From: Paenibacillus segetis
Lineage (GTDB): Bacteria > Bacillota > Bacilli > Paenibacillales > Paenibacillaceae
DNA length: 64,000 bases
Assembly (NCBI RefSeq): GCF_014639155.1
Contig: NZ_BMFT01000001.1
Span: 2,852,001-2,916,000 of the forward strand
Direction: 5' to 3'
The notes beneath the pieces are model-generated. The model was not told the DNA's origin, made no database searches, and was given only the letters and a program-made list of their open reading frames with translations. Positions 38,307 through 48,445 of the stretch are shown one piece after another (the first letter of the stretch is position 1; every line of letters begins with the position of its first letter). The position numbers and the translations under genes are program-made.

Positions 38307-39729
38307 AAAGGGTATGCACCACCTCTTTAAAAATGCGTCCACGCTCTTCATAGGAAGCAAACATATCCCAACTAGCACAAGCTGGAGAGAGTAACACTAC
38401 ATCCCCAGGTTCAGCTAAACTAGCAGCCTCTATAATTGCAGCACGCAAAACTTCAGTAGCGCTATCTCCAGTATCGACAAGCCTAATGTCGGTTAATCCG
38501 GCTAGAGCGGCGATATGTCCGATTTTCTCTTTTGTCTGTCCAATGGCAACAACCGCTTTGACTTTATCTTTAAACACAGGTAACAATTCCATATAATCTG
38601 AGCCACGATCAAGCCCACCTGCTATCAGTACGATTGGCGCAGATATAGCACCCAAAGCCATCGTTGTCGCCTTAGAATTAGTCGCTTTGGAATTGTTATA
38701 GTAGGTTACACCCTGCTTAACCTCAACGAATTCCAGACGATGTTCTACCCCACGGAAACTACGAAGTGGCTCTCTCAGAACCTCTGGGTCTGCTCCTGCG
38801 GCCAAAGACACTGCAATAGCTGCTAGAGCATTCTCCACGTTAAAGCGACCAGGAAGCGCGATTTCATCCACCTGGATGATGGTATGTAGCTGACCCGATG
38901 CATCTCGATAAAGTATACTACGTTGCAAGCCGTCCTCTACATTGGGAACAAAAGAAGGATGAATATATACTCCCTCTGACTGTAGTTCCTCCGTCATTGA
39001 GAATGGAATCAATCTACCCTTAATATAAGGAACCAACTCTCTACATACAGGGTCGTCCCAATTAATAACTGCGATGTCACTTTCACTTTGACCTGCGAAC
39101 AGCTTGGATTTTGAAGCGATATAATCATCCATCGTCCCGTGATAATCAAGATGCGTCTCTGCAACATTGAGCAAACAACCGATCTTTGGGGTAAACTCCT
39201 GAGTTCCTTTTAATTGAAAACTACTTAGCTCTACGACCATCCAATTACGCGGTTCCGCATCCTTGCAAGCTTCACACAGTGGTGTGCCGATATTCCCCGC
39301 TACAATGGGATTTAGCCCAGCGGCCTCAAGAATATTGCCGATCCATGTCGTTGTTGTGGTCTTACCATTCGATCCAGTAACACCGATGATCGGAGCTTGA
39401 CACAAATGATAAGCAACCTCGACTTCTGTCACCACATCGATTCCGAGCTCGATTGCTCTGACTACAGGAGGCGCTGTATACGGGATACCTGGATTCTTAA
39501 CTACCAGTTTCACCTCAGAATGAATGAGCCCCTCTGGATGACCTCCGCAAATCACAGAAATTCCCAAAGCCTCTAATTGAGATGCTTCGGGACATTCCTG
39601 CCTATTCTTTCTATCATTAACTGTAACGATCGCCCCATGCTCATAAAGGGTTTTGGCGACTTGAACGCCGCTCTTTGCAAGACCGAGGACAACCACTTGT
39701 TGTCCTCGGTATTCTTCTGGATGATTCAT
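38305..39729 (-). CDS. murD: UDP-N-acetylmuramoyl-L-alanine--D-glutamate ligase
   Basis: 474 residues from ATG 39729, just after the mraY stop (TAGTGATG). The Mur ligase ATP loop GVTGSNGKTTTTTW, the NVAETHLDYHGTMDDY segment and ATNSKATTMAL are present. It adds D-Glu to UDP-MurNAc-L-Ala. An apparent N-terminal extension into mraY has no start support. Confidence 0.96.
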   Translation of the reverse strand: MNHPEEYRGQQVVVLGLAKSGVQVAKTLYEHGAIVTVNDRKNRQECPEASQLEALGISVICGGHPEGLIHSEVKLVVKNPGIPYTAPPVVRAIELGIDVVTEVEVAYHLCQAPIIGVTGSNGKTTTTTWIGNILEAAGLNPIVAGNIGTPLCEACKDAEPRNWMVVELSSFQLKGTQEFTPKIGCLLNVAETHLDYHGTMDDYIASKSKLFAGQSESDIAVINWDDPVCRELVPYIKGRLIPFSMTEELQSEGVYIHPSFVPNVEDGLQRSILYRDASGQLHTIIQVDEIALPGRFNVENALAAIAVSLAAGADPEVLREPLRSFRGVEHRLEFVEVKQGVTYYNNSKATNSKATTMALGAISAPIVLIAGGLDRGSDYMELLPVFKDKVKAVVAIGQTKEKIGHIAALAGLTDIRLVDTGDSATEVLRAAIIEAASLAEPGDVVLLSPACASWDMFASYEERGRIFKEVVHTL

Positions 39730-39731
39730 CA

Positions 39732-40697
39732 CTACAACCCCTTGTTCAAGTAAAGTCCGATAACCGCTAGTACGAGACCAACGGTCCAAAAAGTAACAAC
39801 AACTCGCCATTCCGACCATCCTGACAACTCGAAGTGATGGTGAATAGGACTCATTTTAAATATACGCTTACCTCTTGTCTTAAAGGAAACCACCTGCAGC
39901 ACAACGGACAACATCTCGATAACAAAGATACCGCCGATGATAAGAAACAGCAATTCACTCTTCGTTATTATAGCAATCGCCGAAATGGCACCACCGATCC
40001 CGAGTGAGCCCGTATCGCCCATGAACACCTTTGCTGGATGGGCATTAAAGACGAGGAATCCGAGTACAGCCCCAATCATCGCAGCAGCGCAGACCGCCGC
40101 TGGAATAGAGGTAGCCTGCATCGCAATCACCGCATATGCGCCAAAAGCAATCGCACTAACTCCGGATAACAATCCATCCAAGCCGTCAGTGAAATTAACC
40201 GCATTGGTCACAGCTAACATCATAATCACAATAAAAGGATAATAGAACCAACCGCCCCAATCAAAAGATATCCCGGTTCCCGGGATGCCGATTGCGGTAC
40301 TATGTCCTTCAGAAATCAGCAGTGCACATATGATACCGGCGAAAAGAAGCTGTCCGAACAATTTCTGTTTGGGCGTTAGTCCCAAGGAACGTTTAAATAT
40401 GATTTTGATATAATCATCCAAAAATCCAACAAGACCGAAGCCGAGTGTAGCTACCAGCAGAACATAAAAATCTGTATTTACAACTGAAAACTTCAGGAAT
40501 GCAAGTGTAAACGCCAGTATGATGACAACTCCGCCCATTGTAGGCGTTCCAGCCTTCTTAAGATGCGACTGTGGTCCCTCGCCGCGAATTTGCTGTCCAA
40601 ACTTCATTCTTCGCAACAACGGAATAAGCAGTGGAGCCGAAATAACCGCCAAAATAAATGATACGCCGATCGTTAATAGTATTAGTCCAAAATCCAT
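39732..40697 (-). CDS. mraY: Phospho-N-acetylmuramoyl-pentapeptide transferase
   Basis: 321 residues, ten transmembrane helices. Catalytic motifs are FLDDYIK (Asp pair), NFTDGLDGL and the PIHHHFELSGWSE loop. It links the UDP-MurNAc-pentapeptide to undecaprenyl phosphate (lipid I). GGGGGG precedes the ATG. Confidence 0.97.
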   Translation of the reverse strand: MDFGLILLTIGVSFILAVISAPLLIPLLRRMKFGQQIRGEGPQSHLKKAGTPTMGGVVIILAFTLAFLKFSVVNTDFYVLLVATLGFGLVGFLDDYIKIIFKRSLGLTPKQKLFGQLLFAGIICALLISEGHSTAIGIPGTGISFDWGGWFYYPFIVIMMLAVTNAVNFTDGLDGLLSGVSAIAFGAYAVIAMQATSIPAAVCAAAMIGAVLGFLVFNAHPAKVFMGDTGSLGIGGAISAIAIITKSELLFLIIGGIFVIEMLSVVLQVVSFKTRGKRIFKMSPIHHHFELSGWSEWRVVVTFWTVGLVLAVIGLYLNKGL

Positions 40698-40720
40698 GGG
40701 ATCCCCCCCTCTCGCCGGTA

Positions 40721-42121
40721 TTATTGTTGAAGGTTGAAGTCTTTGATTGCTTCAACGACTTCTTCCAGTTTCATTCCTCTTGAACCTTTAACAAGCACAG
40801 CGTCCTTCGGATGTAATATGGATCTCAACTTTTCAATAAGCTCGATTTTATCAGTATATGCATGAATGCTGCTGGCGTCCAAACTTTCAGCTGCTCCCTC
40901 CGCTATATACTCGGCTAAATGTCCGTAAGTAAATACTTGATCTACCTTATTGTTTGCTAGGAACTTACCAACTTCTCTGTGATAATCTGCCTCTAATTCC
41001 CCAAGCTCCAACATATCCCCGAGAATGGCAATCTTACGCCGAAAACCCTTCATCTTCTCAAGGACGCTAATCGCCGCTTTCATCGAAGTAGGACTTGCGT
41101 TGTAAGCATCATTGAGCACCGTAATTCCACTAACCCCGGTTACCATTTCAATTCGCATCCCAGTAAGTACTACATTCTGTAGTCCCTCCCGAATGGCATG
41201 GGCAGACACACCGTAGTGTATAGCTACAGTTATAGCAGCCAGGCAGTTTACAACATTATGCTCTCCGAGTAGGGATAGCTTAAATGGCGTGTCCCCCCCC
41301 TTGCTAGAAGTGAACACCGTACCATCCTCTATGAACATGATACCTGTTGGATAGTCATCGTTAGATGGTTGTAACCCAAAGGTGGCGGTACTAAACTCAG
41401 CTGGTTTTATTGTAGCTGGATCCTGTAATACTTCAGTTATTAAAGGTTCGTCCCCATTATAGATAAAAAGTCCACCAGATCTTAATCCAGCGAGAATTTC
41501 TAATTTAGCTCGGGCGATCTCTAACCTCGAACCGAGCTGTAGAAGATGGGATTCACCAATATTAGTTACAATAACACTCTCCGGTTCTGCGAGTCTTGAG
41601 AGCATTTCTATTTCGCCACGACCGCTCATACCCATTTCTAGCACGACGATTTCTGTGTACTCGGGCATTGCTAGAATAGTCAAAGGGAGTCCAATATGAT
41701 TATTGAAATTGCCCTGGGTTTTATGCACTCTATACGTTGTAGAAAGTAAAGAGAATACAAGATCTTTTGTTGTTGTCTTCCCATTACTTCCTGTAATGCC
41801 AATTACTTTTGCCCCAGATTCAAGCAAGTAGTTCTTCGCGAGAAGCTGTAGTGCTATCAAAGTATCTTCTACAAGTATAGCCGGGCCAGGTGGCACTTCA
41901 TCCCTGTTCGCCCATAACGTTGCACCTGCACCAGCCGCCAATGTATCAGCGGCAAAGACATGGCCGTCAAACCGTTCTCCCTTTATCGGGACAAACAGAC
42001 ATCCGGCCGAAATATTGCGGGAGTCCGTAGCGACTCCCTGTATGGATATGTCGGAATCGCCGACATTTACGACATGTCCGCCGCACATCACGGCAATTTC
42101 CGTTAAGCTTCTTTTTATCAC
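40721..42121 (-). CDS. murF: UDP-MurNAc-tripeptide--D-Ala-D-Ala ligase
   Basis: 466 residues. The ATP loop GITGSNGKTTTKDLV, GEIEMLSRLAEPES and NDAYNASPTSMKAAI identify MurF, which adds the D-Ala-D-Ala dipeptide. The ATG overlaps the stop of murE by four bases. Confidence 0.96.
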   Translation of the reverse strand: MIKRSLTEIAVMCGGHVVNVGDSDISIQGVATDSRNISAGCLFVPIKGERFDGHVFAADTLAAGAGATLWANRDEVPPGPAILVEDTLIALQLLAKNYLLESGAKVIGITGSNGKTTTKDLVFSLLSTTYRVHKTQGNFNNHIGLPLTILAMPEYTEIVVLEMGMSGRGEIEMLSRLAEPESVIVTNIGESHLLQLGSRLEIARAKLEILAGLRSGGLFIYNGDEPLITEVLQDPATIKPAEFSTATFGLQPSNDDYPTGIMFIEDGTVFTSSKGGDTPFKLSLLGEHNVVNCLAAITVAIHYGVSAHAIREGLQNVVLTGMRIEMVTGVSGITVLNDAYNASPTSMKAAISVLEKMKGFRRKIAILGDMLELGELEADYHREVGKFLANNKVDQVFTYGHLAEYIAEGAAESLDASSIHAYTDKIELIEKLRSILHPKDAVLVKGSRGMKLEEVVEAIKDFNLQQ

Positions 42122-43608
42122 TTTCCCAAACCCCTTATCGCTTCTTTGGCTACGACACGATCATCAAAATCGAGCACCGCGGTTCCGATCAATTGATAGG
42201 TTTCATGACCTTTCCCCGCAATCAATACTACATCTTCATGGCTTGCCATTTCAATAGCCTTTTGAATGGCTTCGCGCCGATCCACAATGAGTTCATATTG
42301 ATCCGGACTAACATTAGCTTTCTCAAGTCCTGCCTGAATGTCTTTCAGGATCAATTCCGGTTGCTCCGTTCTTGGGTTATCCGATGTCACAATAACATGC
42401 TCCGAATAACGGGCAGCGATTTGCCCCATAATAGGCCGCTTCGTGCGATCACGATCTCCACCACAGCCGAAAACACAAATCACGCGACCCTTGGCAAACT
42501 CATTCACAGTACGAAGTACATTCTCCAGCCCATCAGGGCTATGCGCGTAGTCGACGATCACTGCGAAATCTTGGCCTTCATGTACCGCTTCTACCCGACC
42601 TTCTACACCTGGAATGGATTCCAAGCTAGCCTTAATATCTTCAAGTGAAATGCCCTCGAGTAGCGTCACCGCAATTGCAGCCAGCGCATTATATACATTA
42701 AACTTACCAACCATATGAAGAGAAATATCAGTACTTCCGAAAGGCGTTTCCACATGAAAAGAGGTTCCCTTTGAAGTTACTGAAATGTTCGAAGCAAATA
42801 CATCCGCTTTATTCTCCACGCCATAAGTAATAATCTCAGCTGCTGTCTGTTTGGCATAATAGGTGGAAGCTTCATCGTCCAAATTTAAGATTGCGTAACT
42901 TCTTGATGCTGGGTCTGCAGCATAAGTGTTGCCCAAGCGAGAGAAGAACAGACCTTTTGCAGCGCGATATTCTTCCATTGTATTATGATAATCCAAGTGA
43001 TCCTGCGTGAGATTAGTAAATACCGCAGTACGGAATTTTGTCCCTTTCACACGACCCTGTTCAAGCGCATGAGATGACACTTCCATTACACAATACTCGC
43101 AATTAGCTTCGGTCATCTCATGTAAGTATCTCTGTAAATCTAAAGATTCTGGCGTTGTACCGGACATCGGAAACTTCTGTCCATTGTATCTTCGTTCAAT
43201 TGTCCCGATCAGCCCCGTGTTCTTGCCTTGATCCTGAAGAATTCGCTCAATCAAATAAGTTGTTGTCGTCTTTCCATTTGTTCCCGTCACACCAATCACT
43301 TTTAACCCAGCACTTGGTTCATTGAAAAATACATTTCCTAACACTGCCATAGCAAGCCGGCTATCTTTCACTTTGAGCTGAGGGAGTGATATGTCTTCCA
43401 ACCATCTCTCCACTACTAAAGCCGCGGCTCCCTGTTCCTTAGCCCGTGCCGCATAATCATGACCGTCAACGGTATGACCCGGTAGACAAACAAATAAGTC
43501 GCCCGTCCCAACCTTCCGTGAATCAATCGCAATTCCGCTGCAGTCTGTCTCACTATCCCCCTGTATTTGGGAAGATATTAAATAAGTTGCTAAATCTTTA
43601 AGCAGCAT
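42118..43608 (-). CDS. murE: UDP-MurNAc-L-Ala-D-Glu--meso-diaminopimelate ligase
   Basis: 496 residues. ATP loop GVTGTNGKTTTTYL and the substrate-specificity motif DNPRTEQP (about residue 410), whose DNPR is typical of enzymes adding meso-DAP rather than L-Lys. The cell wall should therefore be of the meso-DAP type, consistent with the dapL-like gene at 13766. GGAGGGG lies upstream of ATG 43608. Confidence 0.96.
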   Translation of the reverse strand: MLLKDLATYLISSQIQGDSETDCSGIAIDSRKVGTGDLFVCLPGHTVDGHDYAARAKEQGAAALVVERWLEDISLPQLKVKDSRLAMAVLGNVFFNEPSAGLKVIGVTGTNGKTTTTYLIERILQDQGKNTGLIGTIERRYNGQKFPMSGTTPESLDLQRYLHEMTEANCEYCVMEVSSHALEQGRVKGTKFRTAVFTNLTQDHLDYHNTMEEYRAAKGLFFSRLGNTYAADPASRSYAILNLDDEASTYYAKQTAAEIITYGVENKADVFASNISVTSKGTSFHVETPFGSTDISLHMVGKFNVYNALAAIAVTLLEGISLEDIKASLESIPGVEGRVEAVHEGQDFAVIVDYAHSPDGLENVLRTVNEFAKGRVICVFGCGGDRDRTKRPIMGQIAARYSEHVIVTSDNPRTEQPELILKDIQAGLEKANVSPDQYELIVDRREAIQKAIEMASHEDVVLIAGKGHETYQLIGTAVLDFDDRVVAKEAIRGLGK

Positions 43609-43653
43609 AGGTTACCCCTCCGTCAAATTCTTTAAATCCCTCATTATATGAGG

Positions 43654-43718
43654 TGTTCAAAAAGCCATCTATTGATCACGAGTAAAAATCTCGGTGCCCA
43701 TAGGTGACTTTTTGAACA
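43654..43718. repeat. 65-bp imperfect palindrome between spoVD and murE
   Basis: Outer arms TGTTCAAAAAG (43654-43664) and CTTTTTGAACA (43708-43718) are exact complements. The pairing continues imperfectly (TCTAT/ATAGG, CACGAG/CTCGGTG) to a TAAAAAT loop. Shape and ends suggest a miniature repeat or mobile-element derivative. It could also fold as RNA inside the dcw transcript. Confidence 0.7.
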
Positions 43719-43764
43719 TACACTTTATATATATTATCACCAAGAAGCTGAAATTTCAGGATTA

Positions 43765-45717
43765 TTACTCATTATGATCGTGACCCTGCTCTGCTTCAGA
43801 CTCACTGCCCATATAAATTCGAATGGTTGAGCCCTTTTCTACCCTTGCACCAGCCTTAGGTGCCTGATTAATGACTACAGATCCTGCACCCGATTTAGCA
43901 AGGTTAAAGTTCATATTCATATCCTCATAGATATCCGAGGCCGTCTCACCTATTAAATTAGGAACCGTAACAATCGGTGTCTCCCCATATTTATACTTCT
44001 TAACTACCTGGTCCTGGCGAGCCGGAACTTTCATATACTCTAGGGCATCCGCAAGTATGTTACGAACGATAGGAGCAGCGACTACACCACCAAATTGAAT
44101 TCCTTGTGGATTATCCACAGCCGTATAAACGACGATTTGTGGATCATCGGCAGGTGCAAAGCCGATAAATGAAACGATATGTTCATTGGGTGAATACCGT
44201 CCGTTTATAACTTTCTGAGCCGTACCTGTTTTCCCACCAACTCGATATCCATCAATAAATGCATTTCCTCCGGTTCCATTAGCCACCACGCTCTCCAATG
44301 CGGTACGAACTTGCTTGGATGTCTCCTCGGAAATAACCTGACGGACTAACTGTGGCTCCATACTCTCGACCACTTCGCCCGTATCCGTATTAGTCCAAGA
44401 CTTCGCAACATATGGTTTATATAACTTCCCACCATTAATTGCTGCGGAGACAGCAGTGATTTGTTGAATTGGGGTCACAGACACACCTTGCCCAAACGCA
44501 GTCGTTGCTAATTCCACAGGTCCCACTTGAGATAATTTAAATAGGATCCCATTCTCTTCACCGGAGAGATCAATCCCTGTTTTCGTACCAAAGCCGAAAT
44601 CTTTGATATATTTGAACAGAGTCTCCTTACCCAAACGTTGACCGAGTGCCACAAATCCTGGATTGCAGGAGTTCTCTACGACTTGAAGAAATGTCTGGCT
44701 ACCATGACCACCTTTTTTCCAGCATCGCAGTGTCGCCCCACCTACCTTTGTATATCCCGGATCAAAAAATTGATCATGAAGCAAATCAACTTTCTTCTCC
44801 TCTAGAGCAGCAGCAAGTGTAATGATCTTGAAAGTTGACCCTGGCTCATAGGTCATCCAAATCGGCAAGTTACGATTGTATACTTCAGATGAGTACTCTT
44901 GATATTGCGCAGGCTCATATCCCGGTCTAGATGCCATCCCGAGTATTTCTCCCGTCTTCGGATTCATAGCAATAGAGAGTGCTGAATTCGCTTGTAGTCT
45001 AGCCATCGCGTCATCTAGCTCACGTTCTATAATACTCTGAATCGATTTATCAATCGTCAGTTGTAGACTTAGTCCATCCTTCGGTTCCTCATACTTCTCC
45101 GAAGTTCCTGGCATAAGTCTTCCACCTGCATCTGATAAATAGGACACACTTCCATTCATACCACTGAGCTGACTATTATATTTGCTCTCTAGACCTGTTA
45201 ATCCCTGATTGTAGCTACCCGTAAATCCGAGAATATGAGCAGCAAGCCCTCCATAAGGATAATACCTTTTGTTATCTTCGGCAACAACAATACCCGGAAG
45301 ATTCAAATCACGAATTTTTTGCGCTTTTTCCATCGTAATTTTGCGTCCGCCGGGTTGTAACCTGACTATAGATTGTCTCTTTGTAATACTTTTCAATATT
45401 GCTTCTTCGCTCATACCTAATAGTGGTGCAAGACTCCGGGCTGTTGTTTCCGGAGACTTAATCTGCACAGGAATGGCCATGACTGTTGGTGTAGTTATAT
45501 TATAAGCAAGCGTAATGCCGTTTCGATCGCTAATCTCTCCCCGTTTTGCAGAGAAAGGAATGTTACGGCGCCATGAATCCTCCGCTTTAGCAGACAATTC
45601 AGCGCCTTTTCCTAGCTGTACATACGCAAGACGCACGGCAAGAGCTACAAACAGTAAACTTAGCAACAGCAGAAGCCACAGCAGCCTCCGTCTGAGTATA
45701 ACCTTGGAATTCTTCAT
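43765..45717 (-). CDS. spoVD: Class B penicillin-binding protein, SpoVD-like
   Basis: 650 residues from ATG 45717, behind GGGAGGG. Short cytoplasmic tail, one transmembrane helix, dimerisation domain, then a transpeptidase domain with STFK (YEPGSTFKII), SCN (VENSCNPGF) and KTG (GGKTGTAQK). A single C-terminal PASTA domain (about residues 585-645). One PASTA and the place next to murE match SpoVD, the spore-cortex transpeptidase partner of SpoVE. A vegetative role is possible. Confidence 0.9.
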   Translation of the reverse strand: MKNSKVILRRRLLWLLLLLSLLFVALAVRLAYVQLGKGAELSAKAEDSWRRNIPFSAKRGEISDRNGITLAYNITTPTVMAIPVQIKSPETTARSLAPLLGMSEEAILKSITKRQSIVRLQPGGRKITMEKAQKIRDLNLPGIVVAEDNKRYYPYGGLAAHILGFTGSYNQGLTGLESKYNSQLSGMNGSVSYLSDAGGRLMPGTSEKYEEPKDGLSLQLTIDKSIQSIIERELDDAMARLQANSALSIAMNPKTGEILGMASRPGYEPAQYQEYSSEVYNRNLPIWMTYEPGSTFKIITLAAALEEKKVDLLHDQFFDPGYTKVGGATLRCWKKGGHGSQTFLQVVENSCNPGFVALGQRLGKETLFKYIKDFGFGTKTGIDLSGEENGILFKLSQVGPVELATTAFGQGVSVTPIQQITAVSAAINGGKLYKPYVAKSWTNTDTGEVVESMEPQLVRQVISEETSKQVRTALESVVANGTGGNAFIDGYRVGGKTGTAQKVINGRYSPNEHIVSFIGFAPADDPQIVVYTAVDNPQGIQFGGVVAAPIVRNILADALEYMKVPARQDQVVKKYKYGETPIVTVPNLIGETASDIYEDMNMNFNLAKSGAGSVVINQAPKAGARVEKGSTIRIYMGSESEAEQGHDHNE

Positions 45718-45799
45718 AGATTGCCCTCCCTTTGTTACTTCCTGATACATGACTGTTGTCATATCAAGAATATTCAGGACAAGGAGGTGTTAGAACAAG

Positions 45800-48001
45800 C
45801 TATGGAGAGTCCCCAGTTACATCCTCAGGGGCTCCTGACGAATCACTTTCCTCGGTTTTCTCATTCTGATCAGGTGGTTCCAAGATTAGAGTGACTACCC
45901 TTTGACCATTCTCCTCACTCAAAGTTTGGGAAGCAACAAACCCTTCTCCCTCAGCCTTAACCGAAACTTGCAGAACGGATAATAGCTCCATTGCATCACG
46001 CAACGATTCACCCTTCAAATCCGGTATTTTCATATTTTTTCCTTCTTCAGTTAGCAGATACATATGTTGCCCTGCCTTTAGCAACGTCCCGGCTTTTGGA
46101 AATTGAGAGACAAGATCCGAGCCTTTGCCTAAAGTTGCATACGATATCCCTTTGCTTGAAAGTACTTTTTTAGCTTCAATTACGGAAAGACCTTTTAAAT
46201 CCGGTGCTTTTTGCCCTGCGCTTTGTTCATTCTTTTTAGCTGAATCATCCAGTTTCTTAGGTACTCCCATATATTGTAGGGATTGATTTACAATCTTCTT
46301 GAACACAGGTGCTGCAATTGCTCCACCACCAAGATCCGAATTTTTGGGTTCATCGATTACAACAATTACAGCAATTTTTGGATCATCTACTGGAGCGTAA
46401 CCGATAAAAGAAACTACCTGTTTCGTGTAGTCATATACTCCTTTAACCGGTTTCACGGCGGTACCTGTTTTACCAGCAACACGGTACCCATCGATATAAG
46501 CATGTCGACCTGTTCCGATCTTCTGGTCCGATACGACCTGTTCCAATATTCCACTAACTTCCTTAGCCGTCTCAGGCGTGATCACCTGGCGGACGACATT
46601 TGTTTGGGTCTCTATTTTTTCCCCCGTCAGCGGGTCGGTAATTGACTTCACAAGATGTGGTTCCAGTAGTTTGCCGCCATTAGCTACAGCAGACACCCCA
46701 ACGATTTGTTGCAGCGGGGTTACCAGCAATTTCCCGTGACCATAGGACATCGCCGCAAAGTCAGCCTGCTGGACTGGATCAACTGTTCCTTTTAACTCTC
46801 CTGGTAACTCAATCCCCGTCTTTTGTCCAAAACCGAAGTTATCGACATACTCCTTTAACCGATCAGGGCCGAGCATTTCATATCCTAATTTTACAAAAGC
46901 AACGTTACTGGAGCGCTTAACTCCCTCTAAATAACTTATAGGTCCCCAACCTGACCTTTTAACATCATGGATGGTCTGCCCTGGCACTCGAATACTACCT
47001 GACATAAACGTCGCATTAGGTTCAAATAATCCCTCTTGCACCGCGCCAGCCAATGTCACGATCTTGAACGTGGAGCCTGGCTCGTACACGGATTTAATCG
47101 CATGATTATAAAAGTTCTTCTGATCGACATTTACCCAGAATTCATTAGGATTATAAGTAGGTAAATTGGCCATGCCAAGAATTTCCATTGTATTCGGATC
47201 AGCAGCAATTACTGTCATACTTATGGGATCAAGCTCATCATATGCTTCCTTCATAGCTTGCTCTATATAATATTGAATCGTATCGTCAATAGTTAATTGC
47301 AAAGTCTTCCCGTTCTTAGCAGGTGTATAGACCTCACTCGCTTTGGGAATCTCAATGCCTCTGCCATCACTTTTATATTCAATCGAGCCATTCTGACCCT
47401 TTAGTTCTTCATCATAATACGCTTCAAGCCCTGACACCGCATTGCCTTCACGATCCGTATAGCCCAATATATGAGCAGCTAGACTGTTCTTCGGGTAATA
47501 TCGCTTCTGTTCCTTAATCAACGTAATACCAACGTCTTCTAACTTATGAGCCTCCATGAGCTCGTTTTTGAACTTTTCTACCTGATCTCTTAAATCTTGA
47601 TCAATCTTCCATCCCTCTTTACGAACTTCTCGTTGAGGATAGAATTCACCATTCTCTTTCTTTGCATTAACTAGTGTTCTTAACTCATCTTCCTTTTTAC
47701 CTAAGATTTCACTAAGCCCTTTCACAATTTCATCCTGAAGATTGTATTGATTAATAACCTTCGGATTCACTGCTACGGTATATGCTGGTGCATCAAGGGC
47801 AAGGACATCTCCATTTCGATCCATGATTACCCCACGTGAAGCAGGTAATACTTTCTTCTTAGACCAAAGCTCCTCCGCATGTTCCTGCCAAAAATCAGCC
47901 TGAACGATTTGGATCACAAACACTTTTCCTACTAGCAATGCAAAAAAGAGGGTTATTATTCCCCCTATTAGCAGCGTACGAAGTTTAATTCTCTTAATCA
48001 T
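45800..48001 (-). CDS. pbpB: Class B penicillin-binding protein, PBP2B/FtsI-like
   Basis: 733 residues. Membrane anchor (about residues 9-32), transpeptidase domain with STFK (YEPGSTFKIV), SSN (KRSSNVAF) and KTG (AGKTGTAVK), and two C-terminal PASTA domains (about residues 595-655 and 658-715). It should be the septal crosslinking enzyme. It is adjacent to ftsL, its known partner. Confidence 0.93.
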   Translation of the reverse strand: MIKRIKLRTLLIGGIITLFFALLVGKVFVIQIVQADFWQEHAEELWSKKKVLPASRGVIMDRNGDVLALDAPAYTVAVNPKVINQYNLQDEIVKGLSEILGKKEDELRTLVNAKKENGEFYPQREVRKEGWKIDQDLRDQVEKFKNELMEAHKLEDVGITLIKEQKRYYPKNSLAAHILGYTDREGNAVSGLEAYYDEELKGQNGSIEYKSDGRGIEIPKASEVYTPAKNGKTLQLTIDDTIQYYIEQAMKEAYDELDPISMTVIAADPNTMEILGMANLPTYNPNEFWVNVDQKNFYNHAIKSVYEPGSTFKIVTLAGAVQEGLFEPNATFMSGSIRVPGQTIHDVKRSGWGPISYLEGVKRSSNVAFVKLGYEMLGPDRLKEYVDNFGFGQKTGIELPGELKGTVDPVQQADFAAMSYGHGKLLVTPLQQIVGVSAVANGGKLLEPHLVKSITDPLTGEKIETQTNVVRQVITPETAKEVSGILEQVVSDQKIGTGRHAYIDGYRVAGKTGTAVKPVKGVYDYTKQVVSFIGYAPVDDPKIAVIVVIDEPKNSDLGGGAIAAPVFKKIVNQSLQYMGVPKKLDDSAKKNEQSAGQKAPDLKGLSVIEAKKVLSSKGISYATLGKGSDLVSQFPKAGTLLKAGQHMYLLTEEGKNMKIPDLKGESLRDAMELLSVLQVSVKAEGEGFVASQTLSEENGQRVVTLILEPPDQNEKTEESDSSGAPEDVTGDSP

Positions 48002-48063
48002 ATTAGAACCTCACCAATTCTTTATTTACGAACCGTAGTTGAAATGCCCTTACTGTCTATGGT

Positions 48064-48444
48064 TCAAGGCAAAGTTGGAATCGTTACGTGTAAGCCTTCT
48101 TCAAGTGGTTCTACATAACCAAGCTTGGCGGCTTCCTGTGGAATTTGTTGTTCTAATACTTCCTTCTGTATGGACAATTCTTTAATTTGAACGTTCATTT
48201 TCGAAATTTCTGCGTCCATGTTAAACATTTGTCTTTTAATATTGTAAAGCCCCGAATTTTGTAATAACAAACCACCCATCACCGCTACACAGATGAGAAC
48301 CGTCAGCAAATAAAGGAGCTTCTCTCCGACCGGAAGCTGTGTCCGGCGTGTTACAACTTTGGTCGTCTCGCGATAACGCTCGGGTTGATAACCCCGCTCT
48401 GCGGACTTTTGTTTGACTGCCAAATTCCCCCGTGTATACGCCAT
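48064..48444 (-). CDS. ftsL: Cell division protein FtsL
   Basis: 126 residues: basic cytoplasmic part, one transmembrane helix (LLYLLTVLICVAVMGGLLLQ, about residues 44-63), then a short extracellular coiled coil. Sequence is poorly conserved in this family. The call rests on topology and the position between rsmH and pbpB. Confidence 0.88.
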   Translation of the reverse strand: MAYTRGNLAVKQKSAERGYQPERYRETTKVVTRRTQLPVGEKLLYLLTVLICVAVMGGLLLQNSGLYNIKRQMFNMDAEISKMNVQIKELSIQKEVLEQQIPQEAAKLGYVEPLEEGLHVTIPTLP

Positions 48445-48445
48445 A

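Noticed and set aside
43654..43718. Simple intrinsic terminator for spoVD
   Set aside because: T residues are inside the stem and none follow it, and the element is long and symmetric. Terminator function cannot be excluded but is not the best reading.
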